Assembly (NCBI RefSeq): GCF_030409945.1
Contig: NZ_JAUFQV010000026.1
Span: 186,001 to 250,000, forward strand
Source: Vibrio tapetis subsp. quintayensis
Lineage (GTDB): Bacteria > Pseudomonadota > Gammaproteobacteria > Enterobacterales > Vibrionaceae
Direction of reading: 5' to 3'
Length of the DNA: 64,000 nucleotides
The notes under the pieces were generated by a model. The model ran no database searches, had not been told where the DNA came from, and worked only from the letters and a program-made list of their open reading frames with translations. The translations under genes and the position numbers were made by a program. Below are positions 1 through 9,629 of this stretch, piece by piece; positions within the stretch are counted from its first letter, which is position 1; each line of letters begins with the position of its first letter.

Positions 1-71
1 GGCTGAAATAGCTTCATCCAGCCAGCATGCACAGAAAGCGCATTGTCAAACATGGATTTTTTATTATTCAT
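1..71 (-). CDS. 5' end of a divergent gene, product unknown (partial)
   Basis: Read on the minus strand, an ATG at 71 opens a frame that stays open to the window edge (23 codons, beginning MNNKKSMFDNALSVHAGWMK). An AGGA sequence lies about 10 bases before the ATG, a plausible ribosome binding site. A second in-frame ATG is at codon 7. The piece is too short to assign a family. It faces away from the CoA-transferase operon, so the roughly 230 bases between them would be a shared promoter region. This could be a chance frame; confidence is moderate because of the RBS and the soluble-protein-like composition. Confidence 0.5.
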   Translation of the reverse strand, partial: MNNKKSMFDNALSVHAGWMKLFQ

Positions 72-304
72 ATCATTGAATGTCCTAAATTTGTGGCTCA
101 ATACACAAAGGTCAATAGTGACTCAACTTGCATACTATCTGTCTTAAAAAGCAAAGCATTGACCTTCATCAACAGAGTAAGCTGTACGCAGTGAAACGGA
201 CTTTCTTCCCTACATAAATCAAATTGGACATGATGCATCGGAAATTTTCACGGTAGAGAAGTCGATGTCGAATAGTTCAATATGCGAAAACAGAGAGCAT
301 CACT
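72..304. promoter_or_regulatory. Probable divergent promoter region
   Basis: This non-coding stretch lies between the left-edge minus-strand frame and the CoA-transferase gene. It is AT-rich. I see no convincing operator palindrome or exact promoter hexamers. The GAGAG sequence at 293-297 is the likely ribosome binding site for the gene that starts at 305. Confidence 0.35.
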
Positions 305-1612
305 ATGACTGATTGGAAAAATCAATTCGCCGAAAAAATCATCTCATTAGAGTCGGCAGTAGGCAAAATTGAATCGGGTGATAAAATTTGGGCTGGCGGT
401 TTGTTGTCAATGCCTGTCGCCTTCCTTCAAGAACTCGACAAACATCTAGAGCAATTCCACGGCTGTGAGCTATACACTGGCCTGATGACCTACCCATATG
501 AGTTCCTAAAACCTCAATACAAAGAGAATTTTAAACACGTTAGTCTGTTTATGGGGCCGTTGGAGCGTAAGTGCCAGCATGGTGGGAATATTGAAGTAAT
601 GAACTTCCACTTTTCTAACTTCAAACAGACATTTGCAGCATTAAAACCGAATGCAGTTATCATTGAGGTCACACCGCCGAATGCAGACGGTTACGTAAGC
701 CTAGGGGCATGCGGTGGTGTCGGCAGCAAAGAAGCGCTGAAGTACGCGAAGAAAGTTATTTTTGCGGTTAACGATCAGCAGCCATTCATCGGCAACAAAG
801 ACAACCTCGTCCATGTTGACTACGCCGACTTTATCGTTGAAGGCCACCACAGCATTGCAATGCCAAAAGCGGGGGAGCCAAGCGAACTTGAACAACAAAT
901 CGCTCAGCACGTTAGCCCATTCGTAAGAAATGGCATGACGGTACAAATTGGTATTGGCACCATTTCCAACGCCTTGGGCATGGCGCTGTGTGATCACCAA
1001 GACCTAGGTATTCACACTGAAATGTTTACCGAATCTCTTATGGAAATGTGTACAGCTGGCGCAGTTAGCGGCAAGCTAAAAAACTACAAGCCGAATAAAA
1101 TCGTGACTGCGTTTGCTGCAGGACCGCAAGAAGTAATGGACTACCTACACAACAACGAAGCCATTGAAATGGGCGGGATGGCTGATGTCGTCGATGCTTA
1201 TGAAGTGGCAAAGAACGACAACTTTGTATCGATCAATACGTGTGTGATGGTTGACGTCGTTGGCCAAGTCGCATCTGAAGGTGTGGGTTTCTCACAAATT
1301 TCTGGATCTGGAGGTCAACTCGACTTTGTTCGTGCTGCGGGCATGTCTAAAGGAGGAGTGAGCATTCTAGCCCTGTCTTCGACTCGCGATGGCAAAGACG
1401 GTTTTGAGTCAAATATTCGTATCGCACTTCCAGCAGGGACACCAATCACAACACCTCGCAATGACACTCAAGTTGTTGTCACTGAATACGGCGCAGCGGA
1501 CCTACGTGGTTTAACGACCCCACAACGTGTGAAAGCACTCATCAACATTGCTCATCCAGAGTTTAGAGATGAACTTCATGAGAAAGCAACAAAACTAGGT
1601 CTAGCCAAATAA
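305..1612 (+). CDS. Acetyl-CoA hydrolase/transferase family protein (4-hydroxybutyrate CoA-transferase type)
   Basis: A 435-residue cytoplasmic enzyme of the class I CoA-transferase family, which moves CoA from acetyl-CoA (or another thioester) to an organic acid through a glutamyl-CoA intermediate. The family layout is visible: two similar alpha/beta halves, a QIGIG glycine motif near residue 214, a GIHTEMF motif whose Glu239 is the expected catalytic residue, and a C-terminal GSGGQLDFVRAA segment. Length fits the family. It is the first gene of an operon: the next gene starts 11 bases after its stop, behind a strong AAGGAG site, and a thiolase follows. That context suggests it activates a short-chain acid for beta-oxidation, or releases an end product. 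The acid itself cannot be told from sequence. Acetate, butyrate, crotonate and hydroxybutyrate are all possible. Confidence 0.88.
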   Translation: MTDWKNQFAEKIISLESAVGKIESGDKIWAGGLLSMPVAFLQELDKHLEQFHGCELYTGLMTYPYEFLKPQYKENFKHVSLFMGPLERKCQHGGNIEVMNFHFSNFKQTFAALKPNAVIIEVTPPNADGYVSLGACGGVGSKEALKYAKKVIFAVNDQQPFIGNKDNLVHVDYADFIVEGHHSIAMPKAGEPSELEQQIAQHVSPFVRNGMTVQIGIGTISNALGMALCDHQDLGIHTEMFTESLMEMCTAGAVSGKLKNYKPNKIVTAFAAGPQEVMDYLHNNEAIEMGGMADVVDAYEVAKNDNFVSINTCVMVDVVGQVASEGVGFSQISGSGGQLDFVRAAGMSKGGVSILALSSTRDGKDGFESNIRIALPAGTPITTPRNDTQVVVTEYGAADLRGLTTPQRVKALINIAHPEFRDELHEKATKLGLAK

Positions 1613-1623
1613 GGAGCCCAATT

Positions 1624-3780
1624 ATGTACAAAGGTCAATTTTTCACCCTAAGCACTTTGGGCGACAAGCAAGCCGTAGAGCTGGTTTTTAACGCTGAAAA
1701 AGATCCAGTGAATACATTACGCAATGCCGCACTCACTGAACTTGAAGTGTGTATTACGCTACTTGAACAAGACAAACCGAAAGGCTTAATCATTCATTCT
1801 GGAAAAGCGCTGTTTAGTGCGGGGGCCGACGTAAAAGCCTTCCGTGAATTATTCAAAGAGGGCGACGCAGCGATTACGCCGTTCCTAGATTGGGTTCACT
1901 CAATCTACAATCGCGTAGAAGATCTCGATTGCCCTAAAGTGGCAATTATCAATGGTGTGGCGGCAGGCGGTGGTGTAGAGCTTTCTCTATTGGCTGATTA
2001 CCGTTTGGCAACAACAGATGCAAAAATCAGTTTGCCAGAAGTTAAGTTAGGCATTATGCCTGGTTGGGGCGGCGTAACACGTCTTCCACGTATTGTTGGT
2101 GTTGATACTGCTCTGGGCTGGTTGACCACGGGTAGAAACTTCTCGGCTGAAAAAGCATTAAGCGATCACGTTGTAGACGGCATCATCGACCCAAGCCAAG
2201 AAAATCCGGTTGAGCAAGCGCTGCGCGTAATCGAGCGTGCACAACGTGGTGAACTGGATTGGCAAGCGCGTCAAGAAGAAAAGCGTCAAGCACTTCCAAT
2301 GAACGAGCTAGAGTTGACGATGTCCATCAATGTCGCTCGTGGCATGGTGGCAAAAGCGGCGGGTCCTCACTATCCAGCCCCTGGTATTATTCTCGATACC
2401 GTATTCAACGCCGCACGTTGTACACGTGATGACGCGCTGAAAATTGAAGCCAAGGGCATTGTGGCTTGTGCAGAGAGCGGAGTGGCAGACGCGCTAGTGA
2501 ATGTTTTTCTAAGCGACATGGCAGCAAAAGCCGCAGCTAAGAAACACGCAGAGCAGCCTGAAGTGAGTAAAACAGCGCAAGTCGGCGTTATCGGAGCTGG
2601 CATCATGGGGGGCGGTATTGCCTACGTGAGCGCAGATCGTGGCATTGATGTGGTGATGAAAGACATTAATAAGCAAGGTCTTGATCTTGGTCTTTCGGAA
2701 GCGAACAACCTTCTAACGAAGCAAGTTGAACGTAAGAAGAAGACCCCACGCGAGATGGGTAATGTCCTAAATCGCATCGTGCCAACGCTGCATGATGCGA
2801 CACTGGTAGGCACCGATATGATCATCGAAGCGGTGGTTGAAAACCCAATGGTGAAAGAAAAAGTATTGGCTCAACTTGAAGAGATAGCACCGAACGCCAT
2901 CATCGCATCAAACACATCGACGCTGAAGATCAGTGGGCTCGCTCAGGCACTGAAAAAACCTGAAAACTTCTGTGGCATCCACTTCTTCAACCCTGTACAC
3001 CGTATGCCGCTAGTCGAAGTGATTCGTGGCGAAAAGACGTCAACAGAGACTATCGCTAAAGCTGTTAATTATGTTCTCCAATTAGGCAAAGTGCCTGTTG
3101 TGGTTAACGACTGTGCAGGCTTCTTGGTTAACCGTTGTTTAACCCCTTACTTCCTAGCGTTCAACCAACTGCTAGTTGACGGTGGCAGCATTGCGCAAGC
3201 AGACAAAGTCATGAGTAAAGGCTTTGGATGGCCGATGGGTCCTGCGCACCTTGCTGATGTGATTGGCCTTGATACGGCCAAACATTGTATGGATGTAATG
3301 GACGAAGCTTTCCCTGAACGTCTAGGTAAACCTTTAGTAAACCTAATCGAAATGCTATGTGAGCACAAAAAACTGGGTCAGAAATCTGAACACGGCTTCT
3401 ACAGCTACAGTAAAGACCGTAAAGGTCGTTTACAGCCGTCACTGAGCGTTGATACTCAAGCGCTACTTGACAATGAATGCGGCGTACCAGCGGTATTTAG
3501 CGATGAGCAAGTGACTATGCGCATGATGTTACCAATGATGTTTGAAGCGATTCGCTGCCTCGATGAAGGTATCATCAACTCGCCTCAAGAGGGCGATATA
3601 GCCTTTGTGTATGGTACGGGATTCCCTCCTTTCCGTGGCGGTATTTTCTACTACATGGACAGCCTTGGTCTCGAGAACTTAATGGAAATAGCACAAAAAT
3701 ACGAATCACTGGGTTCACTTTACGCAATACCTCAAGGTCTGATTGAACGTGCCAATAACAACCAAAGCTTTTACGCCTAA
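1624..3780 (+). CDS. FadB/FadJ-type enoyl-CoA hydratase / 3-hydroxyacyl-CoA dehydrogenase
   Basis: A 718-residue multifunctional beta-oxidation enzyme, the usual length for the alpha subunit. Residues 1-190 are a crotonase domain with the AAGGGVE motif; Glu119 and Glu139 fall at the positions of the two catalytic glutamates of E. coli FadB. A Rossmann domain follows, with GAGIMGGG at 324-331, then the [13 protein letters not shown] dehydrogenase motif, in which His453 is the expected catalytic base. The C-terminal helical dehydrogenase domains make up the rest. It hydrates enoyl-CoA and oxidises the 3-hydroxyacyl-CoA with NAD. It sits between a CoA-transferase and a thiolase, with an AAGGAG ribosome site. 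No acyl-CoA dehydrogenase or ligase is nearby, so the operon may handle already unsaturated or hydroxylated short acids. It is probably a paralogue of the housekeeping FadB. Confidence 0.92.
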   Translation: MYKGQFFTLSTLGDKQAVELVFNAEKDPVNTLRNAALTELEVCITLLEQDKPKGLIIHSGKALFSAGADVKAFRELFKEGDAAITPFLDWVHSIYNRVEDLDCPKVAIINGVAAGGGVELSLLADYRLATTDAKISLPEVKLGIMPGWGGVTRLPRIVGVDTALGWLTTGRNFSAEKALSDHVVDGIIDPSQENPVEQALRVIERAQRGELDWQARQEEKRQALPMNELELTMSINVARGMVAKAAGPHYPAPGIILDTVFNAARCTRDDALKIEAKGIVACAESGVADALVNVFLSDMAAKAAAKKHAEQPEVSKTAQVGVIGAGIMGGGIAYVSADRGIDVVMKDINKQGLDLGLSEANNLLTKQVERKKKTPREMGNVLNRIVPTLHDATLVGTDMIIEAVVENPMVKEKVLAQLEEIAPNAIIASNTSTLKISGLAQALKKPENFCGIHFFNPVHRMPLVEVIRGEKTSTETIAKAVNYVLQLGKVPVVVNDCAGFLVNRCLTPYFLAFNQLLVDGGSIAQADKVMSKGFGWPMGPAHLADVIGLDTAKHCMDVMDEAFPERLGKPLVNLIEMLCEHKKLGQKSEHGFYSYSKDRKGRLQPSLSVDTQALLDNECGVPAVFSDEQVTMRMMLPMMFEAIRCLDEGIINSPQEGDIAFVYGTGFPPFRGGIFYYMDSLGLENLMEIAQKYESLGSLYAIPQGLIERANNNQSFYA

Positions 3781-3794
3781 TTAGGAGAATAAAA

Positions 3795-4955
3795 ATGAAA
3801 AATGTAGTGATTGTTGATGCTATCCGTACTCCTATGGATAAATCAAAGAATGGTGTTTTTCGCCACGTACGTGCGGACGATCTGTCTGCGCATCTAATGA
3901 AAAGCATGATTGAGCGTCAACCTAATCTTGATGCAGCACTCATTGACGACGTCATTTGGGGCTGTGTGCAACAGACTGAGGAACAAGGTGCTAACCTAGC
4001 TCGCGTTGCTGCCCTGCAAGCTGGCCTTCCGGAAACCGTGCCAGCGACCACCGTCAACAGACTATGTGGTTCATCGATGGATGCATTGCACATGGCAACG
4101 CGTGCCATCAAAGCGGGCGACTCAGATGTGGTGCTTGTCGGTGGTGTTGAACACATGGGCCACGTGCCGATGACAAAAGGCATCAGTATGAACCCATATA
4201 ACCGCAACATGGCGCAAGCCTCTGCGATGATGGGACTTACTGCAGAAGCCCTTGGCAAGATGCATAAAGTGCCTCGTGAGGAACAAGATGAGCTAGGCGC
4301 TCGTTCTCATCGTCTTGCTCATCAAGCCACCCTTGAAGGTCGCTTTGATAATGAGATTGTCCCAACACTAGGCCACGATGCTGCGGGTCTACCAATTTTA
4401 GTACAACACGATGAAGTGATTCGACCAGAGACTACAGCAGAATCGTTGTCAACGCTTCGCCCTGTGTTTGACCCGCGCGGCACTGTAACGGCAGGTACAT
4501 CGTCAGCACTGTCTGATGGCGCGTCATGTCTACTGGTGATGAGCGAAGAAAAAGCCATCGAGCTCGGTTTGAAAGCAAGAGCGCGAGTTATTGCTGCGAC
4601 AAGTGCTGGTGTACCAGCAGCGATCATGGGTTATGGCCCTGTTCCAGCAACACAAAAAGCGCTGAAGAAAGCAGAATTAGACATTGACCAAATTGATTTT
4701 GCTGAAGTCAACGAAGCTTTTGCCGCTCAAGCGATTCCTTGTCTGAAAGATCTTGGTTTGTGGGAGCAGCGTGATGACAAAGTAAACTTGCATGGTGGCG
4801 CAATTTCACTGGGTCACCCTCTAGGTTGTTCAGGCGCACGTATTGTCGGTTCTCTTATCAATATCATGGAACAGCATGGCGGTCGCTATGGCCTTGCAAC
4901 CATGTGTATTGGTATGGGCCAAGGCATCGCGACCATCATTGAACGTATTGAATAA
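3795..4955 (+). CDS. Acetyl-CoA C-acyltransferase (thiolase, FadA type)
   Basis: A 386-residue thiolase that cleaves 3-ketoacyl-CoA with CoA to give acetyl-CoA, the last step of beta-oxidation, or condenses in reverse. The nucleophile Cys91 lies in NRLCGSS; the VNEAFA motif is near residue 305; His341 is in [16 protein letters not shown]; the second cysteine, Cys371, is in CIGMGQG. All four family signatures are intact. It starts 14 bases after the hydratase/dehydrogenase stop with a TTAGGAG ribosome site, so the two are co-transcribed and probably form the alpha/beta complex. A hairpin terminator follows directly, which ends the three-gene operon. Confidence 0.93.
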   Translation: MKNVVIVDAIRTPMDKSKNGVFRHVRADDLSAHLMKSMIERQPNLDAALIDDVIWGCVQQTEEQGANLARVAALQAGLPETVPATTVNRLCGSSMDALHMATRAIKAGDSDVVLVGGVEHMGHVPMTKGISMNPYNRNMAQASAMMGLTAEALGKMHKVPREEQDELGARSHRLAHQATLEGRFDNEIVPTLGHDAAGLPILVQHDEVIRPETTAESLSTLRPVFDPRGTVTAGTSSALSDGASCLLVMSEEKAIELGLKARARVIAATSAGVPAAIMGYGPVPATQKALKKAELDIDQIDFAEVNEAFAAQAIPCLKDLGLWEQRDDKVNLHGGAISLGHPLGCSGARIVGSLINIMEQHGGRYGLATMCIGMGQGIATIIERIE

Positions 4956-4983
4956 CGAAAACTAAAGTCAGACTAAGCCAAAG

Positions 4984-5012
4984 AGCTCTGTCCTACCCAG
5001 AGCTTTTCTTTG
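4984..5012 (+). terminator. Intrinsic terminator of the CoA-transferase/FadB/FadA operon
   Basis: A seven-base stem, AGCTCTG and CAGAGCT, around a seven-base loop, followed by TTTCTTTG. It sits about 30 bases after the thiolase stop. Confidence 0.7.
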
Positions 5013-5131
5013 CTTAACGAAACTTGTATGGGATAACCATACATAATTGAATTTTTTGTTTGATCGTTCACGCTATCATAGTCATCGAAACAAACATCTT
5101 GTTCCTATAAATAACGTCCTTTGGAAAAATC

Positions 5132-6496
5132 ATGAAGAAATTTGCCTTAACCACTTTAACATTTGCACTTACGTCAGCCACTGTGCAAGCGAATGTTCCA
5201 GCCGATCATCCTTTAGCTAAATATCTAAGTGCACCGGGTGCCTCGGTAAACTTGCCAGTTACCGCTGCAAAACAGTCTTTTGAACTTGATTTTGTGCAAG
5301 GCGCGTACGACAGCTTCGAAAGTTTCCATGCTCAAATGGGTGGTGACCATGCGCTTTATTACATGACCAACTTCAGCACTGTGATGCGCACCGACAATGT
5401 TAATCCTGCGGCCGAGCAAAAAATATTGGCGCGCAATATCAATAACAAAATCGGTAACATCACTGTTAAGACTGACAGCGAAGGTGAGCTGAAGATGGAT
5501 GACTACTTCGTTCATCCAACATTCCGTCACCAAGGGGTGATGATGATCCACAAAGGCGAAGTGGTGTACGAAGCATACCCGGGTATGAAACCAACGGATT
5601 CACACGTTTGGATGTCATCATCAAAGACACTGACTGGCCTTATCACGGCAATGCTTGCGGAAGAAGGTCAGTTAGACATGAGTGCTTCAACCACGAAATA
5701 CGTACCTGAACTTAAAGGCACAGCATGGGACAACGTCACTATCCTTGACTTAGTTAACCATACTGCTGGTCTTGAGCACGAAGAGAGCAACGAATCTATC
5801 CTTGACCCTGAAGGCGTATTCGTTCGCTTCATTAGTTCTGCGCTCGGCACTACCAATGGCTGCACTAAGGGTGAAACATGGCGTGACGTGCTAAAAGAAG
5901 TGCAACCACTAGAAAACGAAAAACCTGGCGACCGTTTCCGCTACTCATCACTTAACACGCACGTACTGGGCCAAGTGATTCAAAACGCAACCAATAAACG
6001 TTGGACTGACGTTGCTGAAGAGCGTATTTGGGGTAAATTGGGTGCACGCATGCCGCTACAGGTTCACTTAACACCTGACGGTACACCACTAAACCTAGCC
6101 ATCATGTCTTCGACACTAGAAGATTTCGCTAAGTACGCAACTATGTACACACCAAGCTGGGATAAGGTAGCCCACGAGCAGGTAGTCACAGCGACTCTAC
6201 TTGAGCGCATTCGCTCAGCAGGTAACGCAGACGCATTTGTCGGAGGTAACAAAGAAAACCAAGCGATTGGTCTATTTGGTGAAAAGCCAATGAAAGGTGC
6301 CTACCAGTTCGACTTCATTTTTGAAGATGGTGCCATGTACAAACACGGTAACTCTGGTCAAGGTATCTACGTTGATCCAGCACGTGACTTTGCAGCTGTT
6401 TACTTCGGAGCAACACCTTATGTGCCACCTTACGGTGAAATTAAAGCGCCTGCTTACTTCCGCAAAGTTGCAGAGCAACTAGCTAACGCAAAGTAA
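5132..6496 (+). CDS. Exported serine hydrolase, beta-lactamase class C / esterase family
   Basis: A 454-residue penicillin-recognising-fold hydrolase. It has a clear signal peptide with predicted cleavage after VQA (residue 20), so it should be periplasmic or secreted. The SxxK catalytic motif is Ser162-Ser-Ser-Lys165, the second motif Tyr271 lies in FRYSSLN, and HGNSG near residue 408 serves as the third (KTG-like) element. Residues 21-130 form an N-terminal region not found in plain AmpC. The family includes esterases, D-amino-acid peptidases and beta-lactamases. The YSSLN form of the second motif argues more for an esterase or peptidase than for a true class C lactamase (family knowledge, not proof). 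It is monocistronic, with its own terminator and a LysR gene just downstream in the same direction. Confidence 0.85.
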   Translation: MKKFALTTLTFALTSATVQANVPADHPLAKYLSAPGASVNLPVTAAKQSFELDFVQGAYDSFESFHAQMGGDHALYYMTNFSTVMRTDNVNPAAEQKILARNINNKIGNITVKTDSEGELKMDDYFVHPTFRHQGVMMIHKGEVVYEAYPGMKPTDSHVWMSSSKTLTGLITAMLAEEGQLDMSASTTKYVPELKGTAWDNVTILDLVNHTAGLEHEESNESILDPEGVFVRFISSALGTTNGCTKGETWRDVLKEVQPLENEKPGDRFRYSSLNTHVLGQVIQNATNKRWTDVAEERIWGKLGARMPLQVHLTPDGTPLNLAIMSSTLEDFAKYATMYTPSWDKVAHEQVVTATLLERIRSAGNADAFVGGNKENQAIGLFGEKPMKGAYQFDFIFEDGAMYKHGNSGQGIYVDPARDFAAVYFGATPYVPPYGEIKAPAYFRKVAEQLANAK

Positions 6497-6522
6497 GCAC
6501 ACCAATTTATCGGGATAAGACC

Positions 6523-6554
6523 AAAGCCTAAGCGGAAACGTTTAGGCTTTTTAT
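6523..6554 (+). terminator. Intrinsic terminator after the serine hydrolase
   Basis: Stem AAAGCCTAA with TTAGGCTTT around a loop of about ten bases, then TTATCC. It lies 27 bases past the stop codon. Confidence 0.75.
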
Positions 6555-6658
6555 CCTATTAGTATTCTCGAAGCTAGGTGATTTATAATATAACTCCTGC
6601 TCATGACAATCGCAGCACAAACCAGTATCTTATATATCTTCGGCTATAAGGTTGCTCC

Positions 6659-7549
6659 ATGATATCAATTGAACAGATTCACGCGTTTACTCTGGTTTAT
6701 CAATACGGCTCGTACAGTGCCGCTGCCCGTGCAGCACATAAAGAGCGCAGCACAATTCGGGAGCAAGTGGTGAACTTAGAAGATATGGTTGGTGTTGAAC
6801 TGTTCCAAATCAAGGGAAGAAAAGCCAAACCCACCAATGCGGCCCACCAGCTCATTTCACGGGCGACTAACTTAAGCAAACAAGCCAAAGATTTTGAACT
6901 CACGGCTTTCTCCTTGCTCGATGAGCCACTAGAAAAACTGATCGTAATGCATGATGACCAGATCCCAAGTGGCTGGATGAGCTCTGCCATTATGGAGATT
7001 AAACAGCAATACCCTCAACTGGCTATCGATGTAACGTGTGCCTCAAGAGGGCACGCTTACGAATTCCTCGAGCAAGGCCAATGTCACATTGCGATTATGT
7101 CCACCGAAGATTCCCCAAGAACCCAAGCTCGAATTGATTCGCACTATATTGGTAATCTAGCCCTTGGTGCCTATGTGAGCCCTGACTCTCCTCTAGCACA
7201 ACAAAATAATGTTTCGATTGAGCGACTAAGACTCGAAACCCAGTTTGAACTGCCCCAAACTAAAGAAGGTGACTTGGGATGCTTTCGCGTATCGAACACC
7301 ATTGAAAAAATCAGCTCTCTCAATCTCGTCAGTGCGCTACTCGCTCAAGGCGGTTGGATAGCACTGTCCTGTTCGTTGGCCGAACCATTTGTTCAACAAG
7401 GACTTCTGCAACCTCTCACACTTAATGAAGCAACGCGCAGTTATATGAGAGGCGTTTGCCTATTTTTTGGCTTAACCAGCAATAATCGAGACGAAATTCG
7501 TTTTGCACTAGATTGCTTTGATCAACATGCTCATCCGTACTTAGCTTGA
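6659..7549 (+). CDS. LysR-family transcriptional regulator
   Basis: A 296-residue regulator with the LysR winged helix-turn-helix at residues 1-60 (SYSAAARAAHKERSTIREQV) and a periplasmic-binding-type effector domain from about residue 90. The HTH departs from the usual form: arginine-rich ERSTIREQVVNLE in the recognition region in place of QSxVSxxIxxLE. It is transcribed in the same direction as the serine hydrolase upstream and is followed by a strong terminator, so it is a single-gene unit. No divergent partner exists, which makes its target unclear; the neighbouring hydrolase is only a guess. Confidence 0.88.
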   Translation: MISIEQIHAFTLVYQYGSYSAAARAAHKERSTIREQVVNLEDMVGVELFQIKGRKAKPTNAAHQLISRATNLSKQAKDFELTAFSLLDEPLEKLIVMHDDQIPSGWMSSAIMEIKQQYPQLAIDVTCASRGHAYEFLEQGQCHIAIMSTEDSPRTQARIDSHYIGNLALGAYVSPDSPLAQQNNVSIERLRLETQFELPQTKEGDLGCFRVSNTIEKISSLNLVSALLAQGGWIALSCSLAEPFVQQGLLQPLTLNEATRSYMRGVCLFFGLTSNNRDEIRFALDCFDQHAHPYLA

Positions 7550-7552
7550 ATC

Positions 7553-7582
7553 AAATGCCGGCCTACTCAGCCGGCATTTTTA
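7553..7582 (+). terminator. Intrinsic terminator after the LysR gene
   Basis: Ten-base stem AAATGCCGGC and GCCGGCATTT around a seven-base loop, followed by TTTAG. It starts four bases after the LysR stop. Confidence 0.85.
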
Positions 7583-7939
7583 GATACCACAACAACCTTC
7601 TACCTCTCTTTTATTGGCATTCGCTGTCCTCGTTTCTCAACTGTGCTCATTATCTTCGCGTACATCACAAACTGAGTCCCCTAAGAAAGGATGACCAGAA
7701 TCAACAAATTCCCCATTGTCCTAGCTGGCTAATCGACTGACCTAAAATGCAAAGCGCAAGGCAAGCTCTCTTGCTTTAATAACCCTACAAATTGGGTGAC
7801 ACAACGCGTATGAAAGTAAGAGCTTTTTTCCTCATTTTTCATATACGCTCGTCGTTATTTCATAATTCACTTAAGACCTTGCAAGGATGCATTTCTACCA
7901 TGTTGGAACAAAAATCTGGTAATAACACAAGGTAAAACC
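7583..7939. other. Non-coding stretch between terminator and outer-membrane protein gene
   Basis: The 357 bases hold no convincing gene. A 64-codon open frame that overlaps the terminator reads as unstructured sequence and has no ribosome site. The right part must hold the promoter of the next gene; ACAAGG at 7929-7934 is its likely ribosome site. No repeat or RNA motif was recognised. Confidence 0.4.
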
Positions 7940-8737
7940 ATGAATAGAACTGCCGTTACCGCTTCACTCATTTTCGCATTTTCCAGTACTGCGATTGCCG
8001 AAGAACAAGAAAACGAAGTGATCAACCCATCTGATCTTACACGCGTTTATACCCAAGCTGCCGTCTTTCTAGACTCCAATGCTGACGTTCGAGTATCAGG
8101 AATGATGACAGGTGCATGGTCAGAAAACATTCAGTTTGCTGGCTTTGCAGAAGGTACATTTGGCAACGATGACGCTAAAGTTAATGGAAAACACAAACTT
8201 GGAACCGACTACCAGAAAGGGCGCGCGCAGTACTTTCAAGTCCATGCGCTAGATAACTCAGTGGTACCTCGTGTTGGTTTCTCAACCGATTTAATTCACC
8301 AAAACGGCGAAGCGGGTGCCGCACAAGACTCTGGCCTTAAAGACACGACACTATTTTCCGCAGGTGTCATTGGTCTGATCAACCCCGCCTACACCTTTGG
8401 TGCAAAAGTGTTCCCGAACATCGCTTACACCACTGGTAGCGTATTTGGTGAAAGTGCAGATGGCTACATGCTAAACATGTTCCTGACCAAAGAAATTGGC
8501 GACTCTGGCAGCTTCATTCAGTTCTCGCCAGAGTACTTCAAAGTAGAAGGCGATGTGGTATTGATGGAGTCAAGCAAGCTGAATTTCTTTGTCAGCGCAC
8601 CGACTCGATCAGACCGTACTCAATGGTTAATGACTCGTTTTGAATACGGCTCAGCCGATGTTGTGTTGCCTGACGGTACTGAAATTAACAATGATCCTGA
8701 GCTGCGTGTCGAAATCGGCATGAAGTGGTTCTTTTAA
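7940..8737 (+). CDS. Putative small outer-membrane beta-barrel protein
   Basis: A 265-residue protein with a signal peptide (cleavage after STAIA, residue 20). The mature part is rich in alternating hydrophobic and polar residues and in Gly, Tyr and Phe, and it ends in MKWFF; a C-terminal aromatic residue is the usual signal for outer-membrane barrel assembly. No named family was recognised. The repeated pattern of short strands (for example MMTGAWSENIQFAGFAEG) fits a 10-12 strand barrel. It stands alone, with an ACAAGG ribosome site. Alternative: a periplasmic protein of unknown role. Confidence 0.68.
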   Translation: MNRTAVTASLIFAFSSTAIAEEQENEVINPSDLTRVYTQAAVFLDSNADVRVSGMMTGAWSENIQFAGFAEGTFGNDDAKVNGKHKLGTDYQKGRAQYFQVHALDNSVVPRVGFSTDLIHQNGEAGAAQDSGLKDTTLFSAGVIGLINPAYTFGAKVFPNIAYTTGSVFGESADGYMLNMFLTKEIGDSGSFIQFSPEYFKVEGDVVLMESSKLNFFVSAPTRSDRTQWLMTRFEYGSADVVLPDGTEINNDPELRVEIGMKWFF

Positions 8738-9054
8738 TTAGAGTCGTCCAAAGAGAGTAGTTCTACATAGGAGCAGTGCGCAACACTTTATAGCCAGACT
8801 CTTTATCCACAATATGGCACATTCTGCAATGCTCCATGCCCATGTAGCCATTTTATCGGATATCAATTTTACGCTATCGACACCAGTGACATTCGCTCGG
8901 CTGATTCTCCACTCCGTTTACCCAATCAATATTGAGCGAGAGTCGAGCCAGACCGAGCGAAACCATGTTTACACTTTACTGTCCGAACGTTGAACATCGT
9001 CGTTCTCGCTCAACTCACGTAAACAACATTAACCCAACAGACAATACAGAAACC

Positions 9055-9576
9055 ATGATCATAAAACGCCCTGAACTGACAGATTTTGTCACGCTATTTC
9101 AGGAAATTATTGCTCATGTTAGGGACGACACAGTAAAAATTTTCCCAATAGAGAAATACCGTATTATCGAACTCGTCGAACAGTTGGTCTCAGATACGCT
9201 AGAACAGCAGCGAGTCGAAGTCAGACACATTCACCAAGCACTTGAATTGGTAGAACGCTTGTCGGTTGTGATTAACCTTAAGCGTTACGACCAGTTTAAT
9301 CTGCTACTCGAGCGAGCTCGGAGCATGGCGACTTATTTGCTGAACAATGATGAGCCTCTCTCTTGCCAAGATGACGAGAAAATGCACCTGCTGTTCTCTT
9401 ACCTTATGAATAGACAAATGATCTCACGGCCAACCCAACTCACGGAGGGCAATGGTCTTCATATTGCCACCGCATACCGCAAAGGCCTGCTCAACCTTAG
9501 TGAAGCGATTGACGCTTATCGCGCACAACTTGCATGCCAGCAACGCTTGCAATTTGTCCAGTTGCAACCTCGATAG
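9055..9576 (+). CDS. Hypothetical protein, mostly helical
   Basis: The frame is open from a TTG at 8932, with ATGs at 8965 and 9055. I chose 9055 because the segment before it (residues 1-41 of the longest version) is low in hydrophobic residues and looks non-globular. None of the three starts has a good ribosome site, so the start is uncertain. The 173-residue product is predicted helical with charged heptads, no signal peptide and no membrane segment, so it is probably cytoplasmic. No family was recognised. It lies just before the decayed porin gene and could be part of the same degraded locus, or an intact unknown gene. Confidence 0.5.
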   Translation: MIIKRPELTDFVTLFQEIIAHVRDDTVKIFPIEKYRIIELVEQLVSDTLEQQRVEVRHIHQALELVERLSVVINLKRYDQFNLLLERARSMATYLLNNDEPLSCQDDEKMHLLFSYLMNRQMISRPTQLTEGNGLHIATAYRKGLLNLSEAIDAYRAQLACQQRLQFVQLQPR

Positions 9577-9629
9577 GTCAGAAACAGCTTAAAGCACGTT
9601 AAAAAAATTCTTTAATCATAGAGAACTTT

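Noticed and set aside
7546..7740. 64-codon open frame after the LysR gene
   Set aside because: It overlaps the strong terminator and the LysR stop, has no ribosome site, and the product looks random.
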